A DNA stretch of 64,000 bases from Bacteroidales bacterium (GCA_023667095.1 JAMPAT010000018.1:1-64000), one strand, 5' to 3'; shown: positions 39,801 through 49,758, numbered from the stretch's first letter. Numbers and translations: made by a program. The notes: generated by a model not told the origin, from the letters alone.

Positions 39801-40142
39801 AAGGTTTCAAACCCGGGGACAAAGACTCCTCGCGCCACAATCAATGATGCCAATGACAACGACCGTATCAGCTCGCGCTATATCGAGGACGGTTCATATC
39901 TGAGAATCAAGAATATCACCCTCGGATATACATTCCCAAAGAAATGGATGAACAGGGCAAAGATTGAGAATCTCCGTCTCTACTGCAATATCCAGAACCT
40001 CTATACTTTCACAAAATATTCAGGCTATGACCCTGAAATCGGTGCAAGTACGCAGGATTCCACAGGACTTACATATGGTGTGGACAATGGACGCTACCCA
40101 AGCCCTACGACATATTCTGTCGGCTTGAACATAACATTCTAA
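36891..40142 (+). CDS. SusC-like TonB-dependent transporter (mannan locus)
   Basis: 1083 residues. Signal peptide to LMAQ. CarboxypepD_reg domain about 22-95 (VSGTVVDNVGPVIGASVIEK). The plug starts at DEVVVVGYGTMKRSDLSGAS and includes PLYVIDGVIVQGG and LKDASATAIYGSQGANGV. A DTDGDGIPDAGDGVIDENDR stretch near residues 860-880 is an acidic, possibly calcium-binding loop typical of these barrels. The C-terminus is SVGLNITF. Between it and the mannanase-esterase gene there are only 67 bases, and 13 bases separate it from the SusD gene. Given its neighbours it should import mannan- or glucomannan-derived oligosaccharides. Confidence 0.95.
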   Translation: MKSKLFTCLALLFLSLSLMAQTKSVSGTVVDNVGPVIGASVIEKGTQNGVITDLDGNWSIKVPKGATLVFTSIGYKDVEIVVGDQNVYNVTLDEDRLLLDEVVVVGYGTMKRSDLSGASVSMNEESLKATIVSSLDQTLQGRAAGVQAVTTSGAPGSSSSIRVRGQATINANAEPLYVIDGVIVQGGGNSGADFGLGDALGNGKVSTISPLSTINPADIVSMEILKDASATAIYGSQGANGVVLITTKRGKAGDAKITYDGMFAVSQQTRRLDMMNLREYAQYYNDLASVGEISDPSEVYSDPSILGVGTNWQDAIFRTALQHQHQLSVSGGTEKVQYYVSGSYMDQEGTIIGSNFNRFSVRTNLDAQLKKWIKLGLSATYANTNDDLKLADSNNGLIYYSLTSRPDVPIYDLDGNYSSVVDEHNLNPNPIGIAMEDDILLNRQKLTGNIFADVTPFVEIPWLKSLTWRAELGFDLGWSKAERYKPMLDFGNWTRSTNESSIQNNRNTFWQLKNYLTYSNTWGKHSVTAMVGHEMWESRYEYASVFNNQLPSDAVHNPSLGAGDPKISSGFGSSAMASIFTRETYNYDNRYLLTYTYRYDGSSNFGPDNRWAGFHSAAASWRFSNEKFFEKAKNVISNGKLRVGWGQTGNANIGGYAWGSSISKMPSGLGMGYRPANIANTAIRWESQEQWNVGLDLGFFDDRLNLIVDAYIKRSNDMLMSMQLPSYMGTQGNGSSALAAPKGNYGSIENKGIEITLDAHPFVGEFQWDSNFQISFNKNKLLSLSGTENASLIGYGQWSDVICVSSIGESLYNFFGYEVEGVYESLDDIMNSAKPAKYPSDGVFNRGNTVWVGDLKYKDQLTVDTDGDGIPDAGDGVIDENDRVNLGSPLPIFTFGWTNTFRYKGFDLSLFLNGSYGNKVMNYNSITLTHMNSPWTNQLNSVNDRARLVPIDPDKVYADGSKWYDDITNVKVSNPGTKTPRATINDANDNDRISSRYIEDGSYLRIKNITLGYTFPKKWMNRAKIENLRLYCNIQNLYTFTKYSGYDPEIGASTQDSTGLTYGVDNGRYPSPTTYSVGLNITF

Positions 40143-40155
40143 AAATCGAAAAGAT

Positions 40156-41898
40156 ATGAAACAGAATATCATAAAGATTGCACTTGCAGGTGTTCTTGCC
40201 ACCGGGCTTGTATCTTGCGACAAGTTCCTCAACCGCCCTGCAGAAGACAATTACAATGTTGATAACTTCTACCAGAATGATGCACAGTGCATCCAGGGTG
40301 TGAACTATCTCTACAATTCACCATGGAATGACTTCACCCGTCCTCTCCTCTGGGTCGGTGAAATCATGTCCGGAAACCTTTTCCAGGGCAACAACAGGTA
40401 TCTTGACCTGTCCGTAAACAGCACTGATGATGACCTCAAGGCCATGTCGTACTCTCTGTGGGCAGTAAATGGACACGCCAATACCGTGATAATGAATATC
40501 CGCAATGCAGAGGGACCTTCACAGGGTGTGAAGAATCAGTGTATAGGTGAGGCCCTGACATGGAAGGCGTTCGCATATTTCTTCATGGTGCGCTCATTCG
40601 GTGAGATTCCTATCATCCATGACAACAATGAGGTACTTACTTCAGGACAGTACAACAATGTCTACAAGGCAACCCGTGCAAATGTCTATGAATATATAGT
40701 CATGACACTTGAGAAGGCTATGGAACTGCTTCCAAAAAGCGGTGTTGCAGCCAACGGACGTATTGACTATTATGCTGCAGAGGCACTTCTTGCAAAGGTC
40801 TATCTCACTAAGGCCGGTGTCTCGGGAAAACTTGACGGTGCAGACCTTGCAAAGGCTGCTGAGTATGCAAAGGATGTGATTGACAATTCCGGACGTGACC
40901 TCATGGAGGAATATTCAGACGTCTTCCGTCTTGCCAACAATATCAACAAGGAGTGCCTGATTTCTCTCCTGTGGAATGCTGGACGTGACCCTTGGACACA
41001 GCAGAACCGTTTCCAGCCGGAGATTGCCATGACAGGATTCTCTGATTTCGAGGAGAGCTGCTGGGGTGGATGGACTGGTCCGTCTGTTGACCTTCAGGAT
41101 GCCTTTGGTGTAAGTGCGACAGACAATCCTGAGCTCAGGGCTGCAGAAAAGGATAAACGCCGCAAGGCTACAATGATGATGGCCGGTGACACGTATTCAT
41201 ATTTCTGGACAGACAAGGGCGGCTTTGACTACCTGCGCTTCATCTATGATGCCGATGACTATGGCAAGGGTGGCCCAAGTGGAGAATACCAGTCTCCTAC
41301 AGGAGCAAATATGGTGAAGCATCTGACAGGAAGGCAGGCAGACCATGTGGCCGGAACCGGTACTACTGCAATGAACATGGCAACTTCCCTTGCAACACAT
41401 CTTCTCCGTTTTTCCGATGTGCTTCTTATCTATGCAGAGGCAAAGATGGGTACATCAAAGTCAACAACTGACGCAGATGCAATCGAGGCATTCAACCGTG
41501 TACGCCGCCGTGCAGGTGTTGAAGAGGTCAGCGGAACCCTTACCTGGGAGCAGGTGTGGAAAGAGCGTCGCCTGGAACTTGCACTCGAAGGAGACCGCTG
41601 GTATGACTTTGTCCGCCGTTCATATTATGACATGGAAGGTGCAATCAATGAAATCAAGTCGCAGAGAAGAAATGAATGGTATGGGCTGAACGCTCTCTAT
41701 GAGCCGTATTATACTTCAGGCAACACCGTATGGAATATCACTGATGATGTGAAGTACAATACGGATACCCCTGCACCTAATGTAACTGCCGGCAGCTTTA
41801 CGCTTCCTTTCCCGACAGAAGACCTTGTCTTCAATCCGAACCTTGCAAAGGATGCTGTCGATGTGGATGTCCGTTCTACCTATAGTTATGACTTTTAA
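40156..41898 (+). CDS. SusD-like outer-membrane lipoprotein (mannan locus)
   Basis: 580 residues. The lipobox is GLVSC. RagB/SusD features: LTWKAFAYFFMVRSFGEIPI, ATHLLRFSDVLLIYAEAKMG, FNRVRRRAGV and RRLELALEGDRWYDFVRRSY. It partners the SusC protein just upstream as lid and glycan receptor. The gene is followed within 14 bases by a surface glycan-binding protein gene, continuing the operon. Confidence 0.95.
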   Translation: MKQNIIKIALAGVLATGLVSCDKFLNRPAEDNYNVDNFYQNDAQCIQGVNYLYNSPWNDFTRPLLWVGEIMSGNLFQGNNRYLDLSVNSTDDDLKAMSYSLWAVNGHANTVIMNIRNAEGPSQGVKNQCIGEALTWKAFAYFFMVRSFGEIPIIHDNNEVLTSGQYNNVYKATRANVYEYIVMTLEKAMELLPKSGVAANGRIDYYAAEALLAKVYLTKAGVSGKLDGADLAKAAEYAKDVIDNSGRDLMEEYSDVFRLANNINKECLISLLWNAGRDPWTQQNRFQPEIAMTGFSDFEESCWGGWTGPSVDLQDAFGVSATDNPELRAAEKDKRRKATMMMAGDTYSYFWTDKGGFDYLRFIYDADDYGKGGPSGEYQSPTGANMVKHLTGRQADHVAGTGTTAMNMATSLATHLLRFSDVLLIYAEAKMGTSKSTTDADAIEAFNRVRRRAGVEEVSGTLTWEQVWKERRLELALEGDRWYDFVRRSYYDMEGAINEIKSQRRNEWYGLNALYEPYYTSGNTVWNITDDVKYNTDTPAPNVTAGSFTLPFPTEDLVFNPNLAKDAVDVDVRSTYSYDF

Positions 41899-41911
41899 TC
41901 ATAGAAATACG

Positions 41912-43261
41912 ATGAAAAATATATATGAATATCTGAAACCCCTTGCACTCACCGGTGCAATCGTTTCCGGGTTCGCCATCACTTCATGCCAGGATGAACC
42001 TGACAAATACAGGATGACAGACGGGCTTCCTGTAGTGCATTATGTGCGTCCTGTAAATGTCGAGGCGTCCGATTCCCTGCTGACAGGTGCATACATGGAC
42101 AACATGATATGTATCGTTGGGGAGAATCTGCGCAGTACATACGAGCTTTGGTTCAATGACCAGAAGGCCATCCTGAACACAAGCTATATCACAGACAATA
42201 CGTTGCTTGTAACCGTCCCGAGTACAATACCGGCACTTGTTACGGACAACATGTATTTCGTAACGACTGCAAAGGACACAGTAAAATATGGTTTCAATGT
42301 GCTCGTTCCGGGACCTACGGTATCTTCAATGCTTTGTGAGTATGTCCCTGCCGGTGAAGAGGCAGTCATCTATGGTGACTATTTCATTGACGACCCTAAT
42401 GTGCCGCTTGAGATTACTTTCTCAGATGACGTCAAGGTTACAAATATAAAGTCTATCACCAAGAACGCCCTCACTTTCGTGGTACCTGACGGAGCAGAGG
42501 AAGGAAAGGTTTCTGTGAAGACCATCTACGGAGAGTCTGAAGGCAATTTCCATTATCTTGATTCACGTGGAATGATGTTCGACTTCGATGGGCTGACAGG
42601 ACTTGGCAACCATGGATGGCATGCACGTGACATACTCTCGGATGGTGGAATCACAGGCAACTATGTACAGCTTGGTGACGGAGAGACAGAAATGAGTGCA
42701 GCGGGTGGCTGGAATGACGGAAAATTTGCATTTGAATACTGGTGCGGTTCCTGGGACGATCCTCAGAACGTTACATCAGGGGACGGTATAGCACTTCATA
42801 ACCTGGTTGATTTCTCTGACTTCAACAATATGTCGCTCAAGTTCGAGATGTTCATCCCGTCTTCAAGTCCATGGAGCGCAGGTGCAATGCAGATTTGCTT
42901 TGAGGGATATGACAAGGTTACATTGTCAGGTAAGCCTATTGAGGGGTATGACGGACCTGTTGCAGAGGCAAATGCAACGGTCTTCAATGGTGACATCGCA
43001 GAAAATGGGCTTTGGGGACGTGCACTTTACCGCCCTTGGGCATCATCCGGTTCATACCATACAGACGACCAGTGGGTAACAGTGACGCTTCCTTTGAGCA
43101 CTTTCAACTACGACCGTGAGGGCAATGTTACAGACAATCTCGCATCATCTCCAGCAGATTTCGCAAGCCTTACATTCTTTGTTGTCGGCGGAGGGCTTGA
43201 TGGAACAGCGTGTACCCCAATCATCAAGATTGACAATATCCGTGCAGTCCCTAACAGATAA
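41912..43261 (+). CDS. Surface glycan-binding lipoprotein 1 (IPT/TIG and jelly-roll)
   Basis: 449 residues from the ATG at 41912; the in-frame ATG at 41825 lies inside the SusD gene. Lipobox TSC. Residues about 30-210 look like two IPT/TIG immunoglobulin-type domains (MICIVGENLRSTYELWFNDQ; EEAVIYGDYF). The C-terminal half (about 215-445) is a beta-sandwich with aromatic residues (FEYWCGSWDDP, GLWGRALYRPW) ending in KIDNIRAVPNR, like SusE/SGBP glycan-binding domains at this PUL position. It probably captures glucomannan chains at the cell surface. Its stop and the next start overlap by one base (TAATG), so translation is likely coupled. Confidence 0.8.
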   Translation: MKNIYEYLKPLALTGAIVSGFAITSCQDEPDKYRMTDGLPVVHYVRPVNVEASDSLLTGAYMDNMICIVGENLRSTYELWFNDQKAILNTSYITDNTLLVTVPSTIPALVTDNMYFVTTAKDTVKYGFNVLVPGPTVSSMLCEYVPAGEEAVIYGDYFIDDPNVPLEITFSDDVKVTNIKSITKNALTFVVPDGAEEGKVSVKTIYGESEGNFHYLDSRGMMFDFDGLTGLGNHGWHARDILSDGGITGNYVQLGDGETEMSAAGGWNDGKFAFEYWCGSWDDPQNVTSGDGIALHNLVDFSDFNNMSLKFEMFIPSSSPWSAGAMQICFEGYDKVTLSGKPIEGYDGPVAEANATVFNGDIAENGLWGRALYRPWASSGSYHTDDQWVTVTLPLSTFNYDREGNVTDNLASSPADFASLTFFVVGGGLDGTACTPIIKIDNIRAVPNR

Positions 43262-45639
43262 TGGATAAGAACATGAAAAAGATATTTAAAGCAACGGCAT
43301 TGATTGCCGCATTCCTTATGATATTCTCCTCCTGCCAGGAGGAACTGGGCACGGACCAGTATTCCAATGACACCGTGTCGCTGAATGTCTACGGCCCTCA
43401 GCCTGTGATGCGCGGAGGCCAGCTGCGCTTCCTCGGAAGCAACCTTGACAAGATATCCGAGGTCATTATCCCTGGAGTATCCCCGATTACTGACATTGAG
43501 GTCGTGAAGTCCGGTGTCCCGAGTGAAATCCGTGTGATTGTGCCGAAGGATGGTCCGGAGCCAGGAAAGGTAACCTTGAAGACTGCTGACGGCCAGGAGA
43601 TTGTGACCAAGACGGAACTGACATATTCAGAGCCGATAGAGCTTGAGTCATTCTCCCCGGCATCGGTAAAGCCTGGTGATGTCCTGACAATCAAGGGAGA
43701 CTACCTGAACCTTATCCATGAGGTAGTCTTTGCTGATGACGTGAAGGTATCCGAAAAGGAATTCACAAAGCATACACGCTATGAGATTGCCGTGAAAGTG
43801 CCAATCGAGGCGCGTACAGGCGAGATTGCCCTTGGAGACATCGATGAACTGAACAATGAGGATGAGAATGCAATACCTAACCTCATCTATTCTGAGGAAG
43901 AACTCATTGTTGCACAGCCGGAGGTGACAAAGATGACAGCACCGCGCTTCAAGGCAGGTGAGACTGTCACTGTGACCGGAAAGAATTTCGACTATGTGGC
44001 TTCAGTGAAGCTTCCAGGCGCAACCGTTGAGGATTTCAAGGTGGCTTCAGGAAATTCTACCCTTACATTTGTGCTTCCTGCCGAGGCACAGGATGGAGAG
44101 GCTTATCTCGTTGCCAAGTCCGGTGTTGAAATCCTTGCCGGAGACTACGAGACAGTTGTACCTTCTGGACTTGCAGCGGCACCTAAGCCTGTCAAGGCCG
44201 GTGCAGAGCTGACTGTCAGCGGAAAGGATCTGGACCTTGTGACTTCAGTTTCGCTTCCTGCTGCAGAGGGTGCCGAGTTCGAATATGGCTCAGATGCAAT
44301 CACTCTCACCGTTCCGGACACAGCTCAGGAGGGTGAAATCACCCTTTCGATGGCAAACGGCAAGCAGGTGACAGTGGAATATACTCTTGTTAAGCCTGTT
44401 GTGACAGAATATAGCGCAAACCCTGCTCCTGCAGGTTCAGAGATTGTCATCAAGGGTACAGACCTCGACCTTGTCACGGGTATCACATTCGGAGGCGATA
44501 TAACTGTAGCGGTAGAGCCTTCGGAGACTGAAATCACTGTAGCTGTGCCTACTGTTGCGGAGTCGGCTGCTTTGAAATTCAATCTTGCCAATGGTACATA
44601 CGTTGAGGGTGAAAAGCTTGATGTTGAAAAGCCGACAGCATGCTATATTACAGAGCTCCCTGCAGAGGGGGCCGAAATCTTCGGCGGTGCAGTCCTGATT
44701 GTCCCTGTTGAAAATTCTGACAGGCTTACAGGTGTACAGGTCAATGATGAGGATGTGAACTATTGGCTTAACAACCAGACCCTCTATCTGTCACTTCCTG
44801 ATATGGCCGGAGCAGGTACTGTGGTAAGGCTGGTTTCGGACAACGGTGCCGTGGAATACACAATCAACTGCATACCTAACAATATCCAGAACAAGGTTAT
44901 ATGGTCAGGCAGCTGGGAGTGCGGCAACTGGGGCGGTAACCAGGACCTCGCATGGGGAGGATTTGACTGGACAACAGTTGACCTTTCTGCCGGAACCGTT
45001 TCGATTGTCCTTGAACTTGAAGAAGATACCTCTGCCGGCTGGTGGCAGGTTAGCTTCAGGCATGGAGATTCATGGGGCAACGTTCCTGACCTTCCTGGAC
45101 AGTATGATCTGGAAGCAGGCCAGACATCTTTGGAGGTTGTCCTTACCCAGACGCTTCTTGATGACCTCATCGCCAACGGAGGACTTGTCCTGACCGGATG
45201 CAACTACACTTTGAAGAAAGTAATTATCAGGACTGAGATTTCGATGGATACTGTTATCTGGGAGGGATCTGAATATTCTACAGATGACATGAGTGTAAAC
45301 CTTGAATTAGGTGATGAGATGGATTGGGCCAATGCTGGGCTTAAGGAAGGGCAGAATGTAAGGATATATTTTACGGCGGCTGATACTGAAGAATGGAAAA
45401 TACAGGTATTCGGTGGACATTGGGAGAAATGGTATCTTGACGGAGAAGACGGGCAGCAGTCCTCAGAGGCTTTGTACGGACCTGCATTCAAGGCTTCCAA
45501 CTGGGATGCTTCCCGTGGATATATTGAGTTCAAGGCTACCGGTGACCTGTACACTTCACTTACTACACAGCAGTGGTGGGGAAGTGCCCTTATACTTCAG
45601 GGAAAATATGTGACATTTACTAAAATCTCATTTATTTAA
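43261..45639 (+). CDS. Surface glycan-binding lipoprotein 2 with tandem IPT/TIG domains
   Basis: 792 residues (ATG at 43261, or 43273 at MKKIFKA). Lipobox FSSC. At least five consecutive IPT/TIG-like domains fill residues about 35-430, recognisable by VKPGDVLTIKGDYLNLIHEV, FKAGETVTVTGKNFDYVASV, VKAGAELTVSGKDLDLVTSV and PAGSEIVIKGTDLDLVTGI. These probably form a rigid stalk. Two C-terminal modules follow (about 540-660 and 665-792), rich in Trp and each opening with VIW-G (VIWSGSWECGNWGG; VIWEGSEYSTD), ending in YVTFTKISFI. They are likely the glycan-binding tips. It is encoded between surface-binding protein 1 and a GH26 mannanase. Confidence 0.82.
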   Translation: MDKNMKKIFKATALIAAFLMIFSSCQEELGTDQYSNDTVSLNVYGPQPVMRGGQLRFLGSNLDKISEVIIPGVSPITDIEVVKSGVPSEIRVIVPKDGPEPGKVTLKTADGQEIVTKTELTYSEPIELESFSPASVKPGDVLTIKGDYLNLIHEVVFADDVKVSEKEFTKHTRYEIAVKVPIEARTGEIALGDIDELNNEDENAIPNLIYSEEELIVAQPEVTKMTAPRFKAGETVTVTGKNFDYVASVKLPGATVEDFKVASGNSTLTFVLPAEAQDGEAYLVAKSGVEILAGDYETVVPSGLAAAPKPVKAGAELTVSGKDLDLVTSVSLPAAEGAEFEYGSDAITLTVPDTAQEGEITLSMANGKQVTVEYTLVKPVVTEYSANPAPAGSEIVIKGTDLDLVTGITFGGDITVAVEPSETEITVAVPTVAESAALKFNLANGTYVEGEKLDVEKPTACYITELPAEGAEIFGGAVLIVPVENSDRLTGVQVNDEDVNYWLNNQTLYLSLPDMAGAGTVVRLVSDNGAVEYTINCIPNNIQNKVIWSGSWECGNWGGNQDLAWGGFDWTTVDLSAGTVSIVLELEEDTSAGWWQVSFRHGDSWGNVPDLPGQYDLEAGQTSLEVVLTQTLLDDLIANGGLVLTGCNYTLKKVIIRTEISMDTVIWEGSEYSTDDMSVNLELGDEMDWANAGLKEGQNVRIYFTAADTEEWKIQVFGGHWEKWYLDGEDGQQSSEALYGPAFKASNWDASRGYIEFKATGDLYTSLTTQQWWGSALILQGKYVTFTKISFI

Positions 45640-45648
45640 GCTATTCTT

Positions 45649-45712
45649 TTCCGGAGTATAAATCCGGAATACTAACTACAATCCCACGGAGGGGTGATAC
45701 CCTCCCTGGGAT
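45649..45712 (+). promoter_or_regulatory. Two hairpins in the gap before the first GH26 gene
   Basis: Hairpin 1: TTCCGGA (45649-45655) with TCCGGAA (45663-45669). Hairpin 2: ATCCCA-C-GGAGGG (45681-45693) with CCCTCC-C-TGGGAT (45700-45712), loop GTGATA, one C-C mismatch. The second ends 16 bases before the GH26 ATG. They may protect the binding-protein mRNA or limit enzyme expression. Confidence 0.55.
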
Positions 45713-45728
45713 CCAAGAATTATAGAAT

Positions 45729-47198
45729 ATGAAAAAAGCATTATACCTGTTTTCTGCGCTGCTGATGATTGCAGCCGTTTCATGCCAGAAACCGGAGAAC
45801 GGTCCGGATACCGGTGCGGCTGCAGGGCCGGAACTTGTCTCAAGCACACCTGAGGATGGTGCCGTTGGGATATCTTCCGGAACTTTGACCATGACCCTTA
45901 CATTCAATATGAGCGTGATGTGCCCGACGGCGCAGCGTGGAAGGATTACAGTGGACAGTGGAGCGCAGATAGACGGTATAGATGCATACGCTTCCGATGT
46001 CACTGTCAAGCTCTCATCACTGGAGCGCGGGAAGACCTACACCGTGTCATTCCCTTCAGGGACGATAACAGGATATAAGGACAATCCTGTCTCCGACATT
46101 TCAATCTCATTTACTACAAAGGATGCTTCCGGCCCGTCCGACATTGTCCCGGATGCCGAATTGTGCAATCCGGATGCTTCTCATCAGGCTAAGAATGTGT
46201 ACAGCTTCCTCGTGGAGCAGTGCGGTGTGAAGACCCTTTCCGGAGTGCAGTCGAGCGACTCGAACACAAATGACTTCATTGATCTTGTCTACAAATCTAC
46301 AGGCAGGCATCCGGCATTGGCCGGGTATGACTTCATTTTCCTCCAGTATTCACCTACTCCTGCGGGCTGGAGCTGGGTCAAGGACTATTCCGACATTTCC
46401 GCAGCAAAGGAGCAGTGGGATGCCAATGGTCTTGTCTCCTATATGTGGCACTGGAATGTCCCGAATAGCGAATCCGACTGGAAAAACGGTGTAGACAACT
46501 ACAATTTCGACGGATATGCCTTCTATTGCGACAAGACCTCATTTGACATAAACGAGGCATTGAAACCTGGAACTTGGCAGAATGACTTTATAATGAAGGA
46601 TATAGAAGAGGCTGCAGGCTATCTCAAACTTCTTCGTGATGCAGGAATCCCTGTGATATGGAGACCTCTCCATGAGGCTGCCGGAAACTACACCAAATAT
46701 GGTTCAAACGGAGCCTGGTTCTGGTGGGGAAGAGGCGGAGCAGAGCCTTGCAAGCAGCTGTGGAGGCTTCTGTATGACCAGTTCACAAATGTCCATGGCC
46801 TGGACAACCTCATCTGGGTGTGGACTGTGGATGTGACTGAGGGGTGCGAGAATGAATACCTTGACTGGTATCCGGGGAATGAATATGTCGACATCGTCGG
46901 TGTTGATATCTATGAGGACAACACCGGAGCAAAGGACCGTCAGTACAATGCCCTTGTTGAGCTCACAGGAGGACGCAAACTGGTGACTGTTAGCGAGTGC
47001 GGAAACATTCCTGACCCTTCGGCATGTATGGAGGCAGGCAACAAATGGTCATGGTTCATGGTCTGGCCGTCTTCCGACCAGTCGGGCAACCTTTCCATAA
47101 CTCCGGTATCCTATCCGCTCAATACCGCAGCTCTGTGGAAAAGTGTGATGTCAGGTCCTTACACCCTGGCAAGGGAGGATATGCCTTCGCTTAAATAG
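45729..47198 (+). CDS. GH26 endo-beta-mannanase, lipoprotein
   Basis: 489 residues. Lipobox AVSC (cysteine about 19). Residues about 33-130 are an Ig-like Big_5 domain (SSTPEDGAVGISSGTLTMTF-like pattern, TGYKDNPVSDISISFTT). The GH26 barrel runs from about 150 to 489. The acid/base is E316 in WRPLHEAAGN and the nucleophile is E423 in VTVSECGN. WFWWGRGG (about 330) is a conserved subsite segment. It should cut the beta-1,4-mannan backbone at the surface or in the periplasm. A second, shorter GH26 lies at 51392 and a GH5_7 at 34334, suggesting separate surface and periplasmic steps. Confidence 0.93.
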   Translation: MKKALYLFSALLMIAAVSCQKPENGPDTGAAAGPELVSSTPEDGAVGISSGTLTMTLTFNMSVMCPTAQRGRITVDSGAQIDGIDAYASDVTVKLSSLERGKTYTVSFPSGTITGYKDNPVSDISISFTTKDASGPSDIVPDAELCNPDASHQAKNVYSFLVEQCGVKTLSGVQSSDSNTNDFIDLVYKSTGRHPALAGYDFIFLQYSPTPAGWSWVKDYSDISAAKEQWDANGLVSYMWHWNVPNSESDWKNGVDNYNFDGYAFYCDKTSFDINEALKPGTWQNDFIMKDIEEAAGYLKLLRDAGIPVIWRPLHEAAGNYTKYGSNGAWFWWGRGGAEPCKQLWRLLYDQFTNVHGLDNLIWVWTVDVTEGCENEYLDWYPGNEYVDIVGVDIYEDNTGAKDRQYNALVELTGGRKLVTVSECGNIPDPSACMEAGNKWSWFMVWPSSDQSGNLSITPVSYPLNTAALWKSVMSGPYTLAREDMPSLK

Positions 47199-47235
47199 CT
47201 GCCCATTATAATTTAATTTGCACGATATAGGCGTG

Positions 47236-49650
47236 ATGGAAAAAAGGACATACGGACATTTCGATGATGAGGCAAAGGAGTTTGTGATAACTGACCCCGA
47301 ACTGCCGTGGCCGTGGATAAACTATCTCGGTACAGAGGATTTCTTTTCACTCATCTCAAATACGGCAGGTGGATATTGTTTCTGCAGGGATGCAAAGTTC
47401 CGCAGGATTCTCCGCTATCGCTACAACGGTGTGCCGGCAGATGACGGTGGACGCTATATCTATATCAATGACGGAGGAACTCTTTGGAGTCCGGGGTGGA
47501 AGCCGTGCAGGACTTCGCTTGACTTCTATGAATGTCGTCACGGGATGGGATATACACGCATTACCGGTGAAAAGGATGGGCTGAGGGTAAGCGAACTGTT
47601 TTTTGTGCCTGTTGGCAGCAGATGTGAGGTGCAGAAAGTCACCCTAAGCAACACAGGGAACTCTGTAAAGGAGTTTACATTGTTCTCTTTTGTGGAATGG
47701 TGCCTGTGGAATGCACAGACCGACATGGAGAATTTCCAGCGCAACCTTTCGACCGGTGAGGTCGAGATTGAGGGGAGCGTAATCTACCATAAGACTGAAT
47801 ACCGTGAAAGACGTGACCACTATGCCTTCTATGGGGTGAATGTCCCGGTTGACGGGTTTGACACTGACCGTGAGGCCTTTATCGGACTTTATAATGGCTT
47901 CGACAGGCCTCAGGCAGTTGTACAGGACAGCCCGCGGATGTCTGTGGCGCATGGATGGAGCCCGGTGGCTTCGCACTGCATAAAGATTAGGCTTGAGCCG
48001 GGGGAGACTTCCCATCTGGTGTTCGTGCTCGGATATGTTGAAAACCCTTCTTCGGAGAAATTCACGGAGCCGACAGGAAAGGAACTCAATTCCTGTTCCT
48101 ATATAATAGACAAGAGACGGGCATACGCCATGCTTGACGCATTTTCGACCGCTGAAAAGGCAGATGCCGCATTTGGAGAACTGAACCGTTATTGGGACGG
48201 TCTGCTTGGCAAATTTACAGTATCTTCCGATGTGCCGGAGCTTGACAGGATGGTCAATATATGGAATCAGTACCAGTGCATGGTGACTTTCAACATGAGC
48301 CGCAGCGCGAGCTTCTTTGAGAGCGGGATAGGGCGCGGAATGGGATTCCGTGACTCCAACCAGGATCTTGTGGGCTTTGTTCACCAGATTCCGGGCAGGG
48401 CGCGTGAAAGGATACTTGACATTGCAGCCACGCAGTTCTCTGACGGAGGCTGCTATCATCAGTACCAGCCTCTTACCAAAAGGGGGAACAACGGCATCGG
48501 AGGAGGTTTCAACGATGACCCTCTCTGGCTTCTGTTCGGCACATTCGCATATCTCAAGGAGACAGGCGATTTCACAATCCTTGACGAGATGGTGCCTTTC
48601 GACAATGTTCCTGGAAGTGAAAAGACGCTCTTGGAGCATCTCAGGATAAGCTTCGGATACACAGGAGCGCATCTTGGGCCGCACGGGCTTCCGCTTATCG
48701 GGCGTGCGGACTGGAACGACTGCCTGAATCTCAACTGTTTCTCCTATGACCCTGACGAATCTTTCCAGACAACGGAGAACAGGACCGAGGGAAGCAAGGC
48801 GGAGTCGCTCATGATTGCAGGGCTGTATGTGGTTGTAGGGAAAGACTTTGCTGAACTTCTTGAGCATCTTGGACAGGATTCTTCCGGAGTACGTGCCTCT
48901 GTCTCCGCAATGGAGGCAGCTGTCAAGGAATATGGCTGGGACGGGGAATGGTTCCTGCGTGCATACGACTATTATGGCAACAAGGTCGGCTCTTCTGAAA
49001 ATGAGGAGGCAAAGATATTCATCGAGAGCCAGGGCTGGTGTGCCATGGCCGGAATCGGCGCAGAGAATGGCCTCTGCAGCAAGGCACTGGACAGTGTGAA
49101 GGCTATGCTTGACTGTGAGCATGGAATAGTTCTGAACAATCCTGCCTTTACGCATTATTATCCTGAATACGGTGAGATTTCATCATATCCGCAGGGCTAT
49201 AAGGAGAATGCCGGCATTTTCTGCCACAACAATCCGTGGATAATCATTGCCGAGGCCATTGCAGGGCGAAATGAAGATGCCTGGGAGCATTATTGCAAGA
49301 TTTCCCCGGCGTTCATCTCCGACCAGACGCTCCATAAGGTGGAGCCGTATGTATATTGCCAGATGGTTGCCGGAAAAGATTCCGCGCGTCCCGGAGAGGG
49401 AAAGAACAGCTGGCTTACAGGTACTGCAGCATGGAACTGGTATGCCGTGACTGAATATCTGCTCGGAATCCGCCCGGGATATGACGGGATTACTGTCTGC
49501 CCATGCCTGCCTGCATCAGTCGGTACATATCGGGTGCACCGCGTATTCCGTGATGCAGAATATGATATGACAATACATAATACAGCTTCCGGGCGCAGCG
49601 GATTTATTCCATACGAACCTGGATACCATAATATTGAACTTTATTTATAA
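47236..49650 (+). CDS. GH94 cellobiose phosphorylase-type enzyme
   Basis: 804 residues from the ATG at 47236 ([18 protein letters not shown]); an upstream TTG at 47218 is less likely. The length and N-terminal motif [15 protein letters not shown] are those of GH94 cellobiose phosphorylases. The catalytic-centre motif GRADWND contains D492 and D495. [14 protein letters not shown] and [13 protein letters not shown] are further family segments. No signal peptide, so cytoplasmic. The expected reaction is cellobiose plus phosphate giving glucose 1-phosphate and glucose. In this locus it would handle glucose-glucose units from glucomannan, complementing the epimerase/GH130 route. Specificity for cellobiose rather than longer or modified substrates is inferred. 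Confidence 0.9.
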   Translation: MEKRTYGHFDDEAKEFVITDPELPWPWINYLGTEDFFSLISNTAGGYCFCRDAKFRRILRYRYNGVPADDGGRYIYINDGGTLWSPGWKPCRTSLDFYECRHGMGYTRITGEKDGLRVSELFFVPVGSRCEVQKVTLSNTGNSVKEFTLFSFVEWCLWNAQTDMENFQRNLSTGEVEIEGSVIYHKTEYRERRDHYAFYGVNVPVDGFDTDREAFIGLYNGFDRPQAVVQDSPRMSVAHGWSPVASHCIKIRLEPGETSHLVFVLGYVENPSSEKFTEPTGKELNSCSYIIDKRRAYAMLDAFSTAEKADAAFGELNRYWDGLLGKFTVSSDVPELDRMVNIWNQYQCMVTFNMSRSASFFESGIGRGMGFRDSNQDLVGFVHQIPGRARERILDIAATQFSDGGCYHQYQPLTKRGNNGIGGGFNDDPLWLLFGTFAYLKETGDFTILDEMVPFDNVPGSEKTLLEHLRISFGYTGAHLGPHGLPLIGRADWNDCLNLNCFSYDPDESFQTTENRTEGSKAESLMIAGLYVVVGKDFAELLEHLGQDSSGVRASVSAMEAAVKEYGWDGEWFLRAYDYYGNKVGSSENEEAKIFIESQGWCAMAGIGAENGLCSKALDSVKAMLDCEHGIVLNNPAFTHYYPEYGEISSYPQGYKENAGIFCHNNPWIIIAEAIAGRNEDAWEHYCKISPAFISDQTLHKVEPYVYCQMVAGKDSARPGEGKNSWLTGTAAWNWYAVTEYLLGIRPGYDGITVCPCLPASVGTYRVHRVFRDAEYDMTIHNTASGRSGFIPYEPGYHNIELYL

Positions 49651-49758
49651 ATGGGATTGGATTTTTACATAAGCAAAAACATTATTTTGATACTTACTAA
49701 ACTTAAATGAAGAAGCCTGGCATGCCGTATGGCCATAGCTTGCCAGTATGAAAAGAAT

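Noticed and set aside
41825..41911. Earlier start for surface glycan-binding protein 1
   Set aside because: It lies within the SusD gene and would put a polar stretch ahead of the signal peptide; the ATG at 41912 gives a standard lipoprotein leader.
47644..49155. 503-codon minus-strand open frame inside the GH94 gene
   Set aside because: It is antisense to a complete enzyme, has no recognisable domain and has the odd Cys/Arg/His-rich composition typical of shadow frames.
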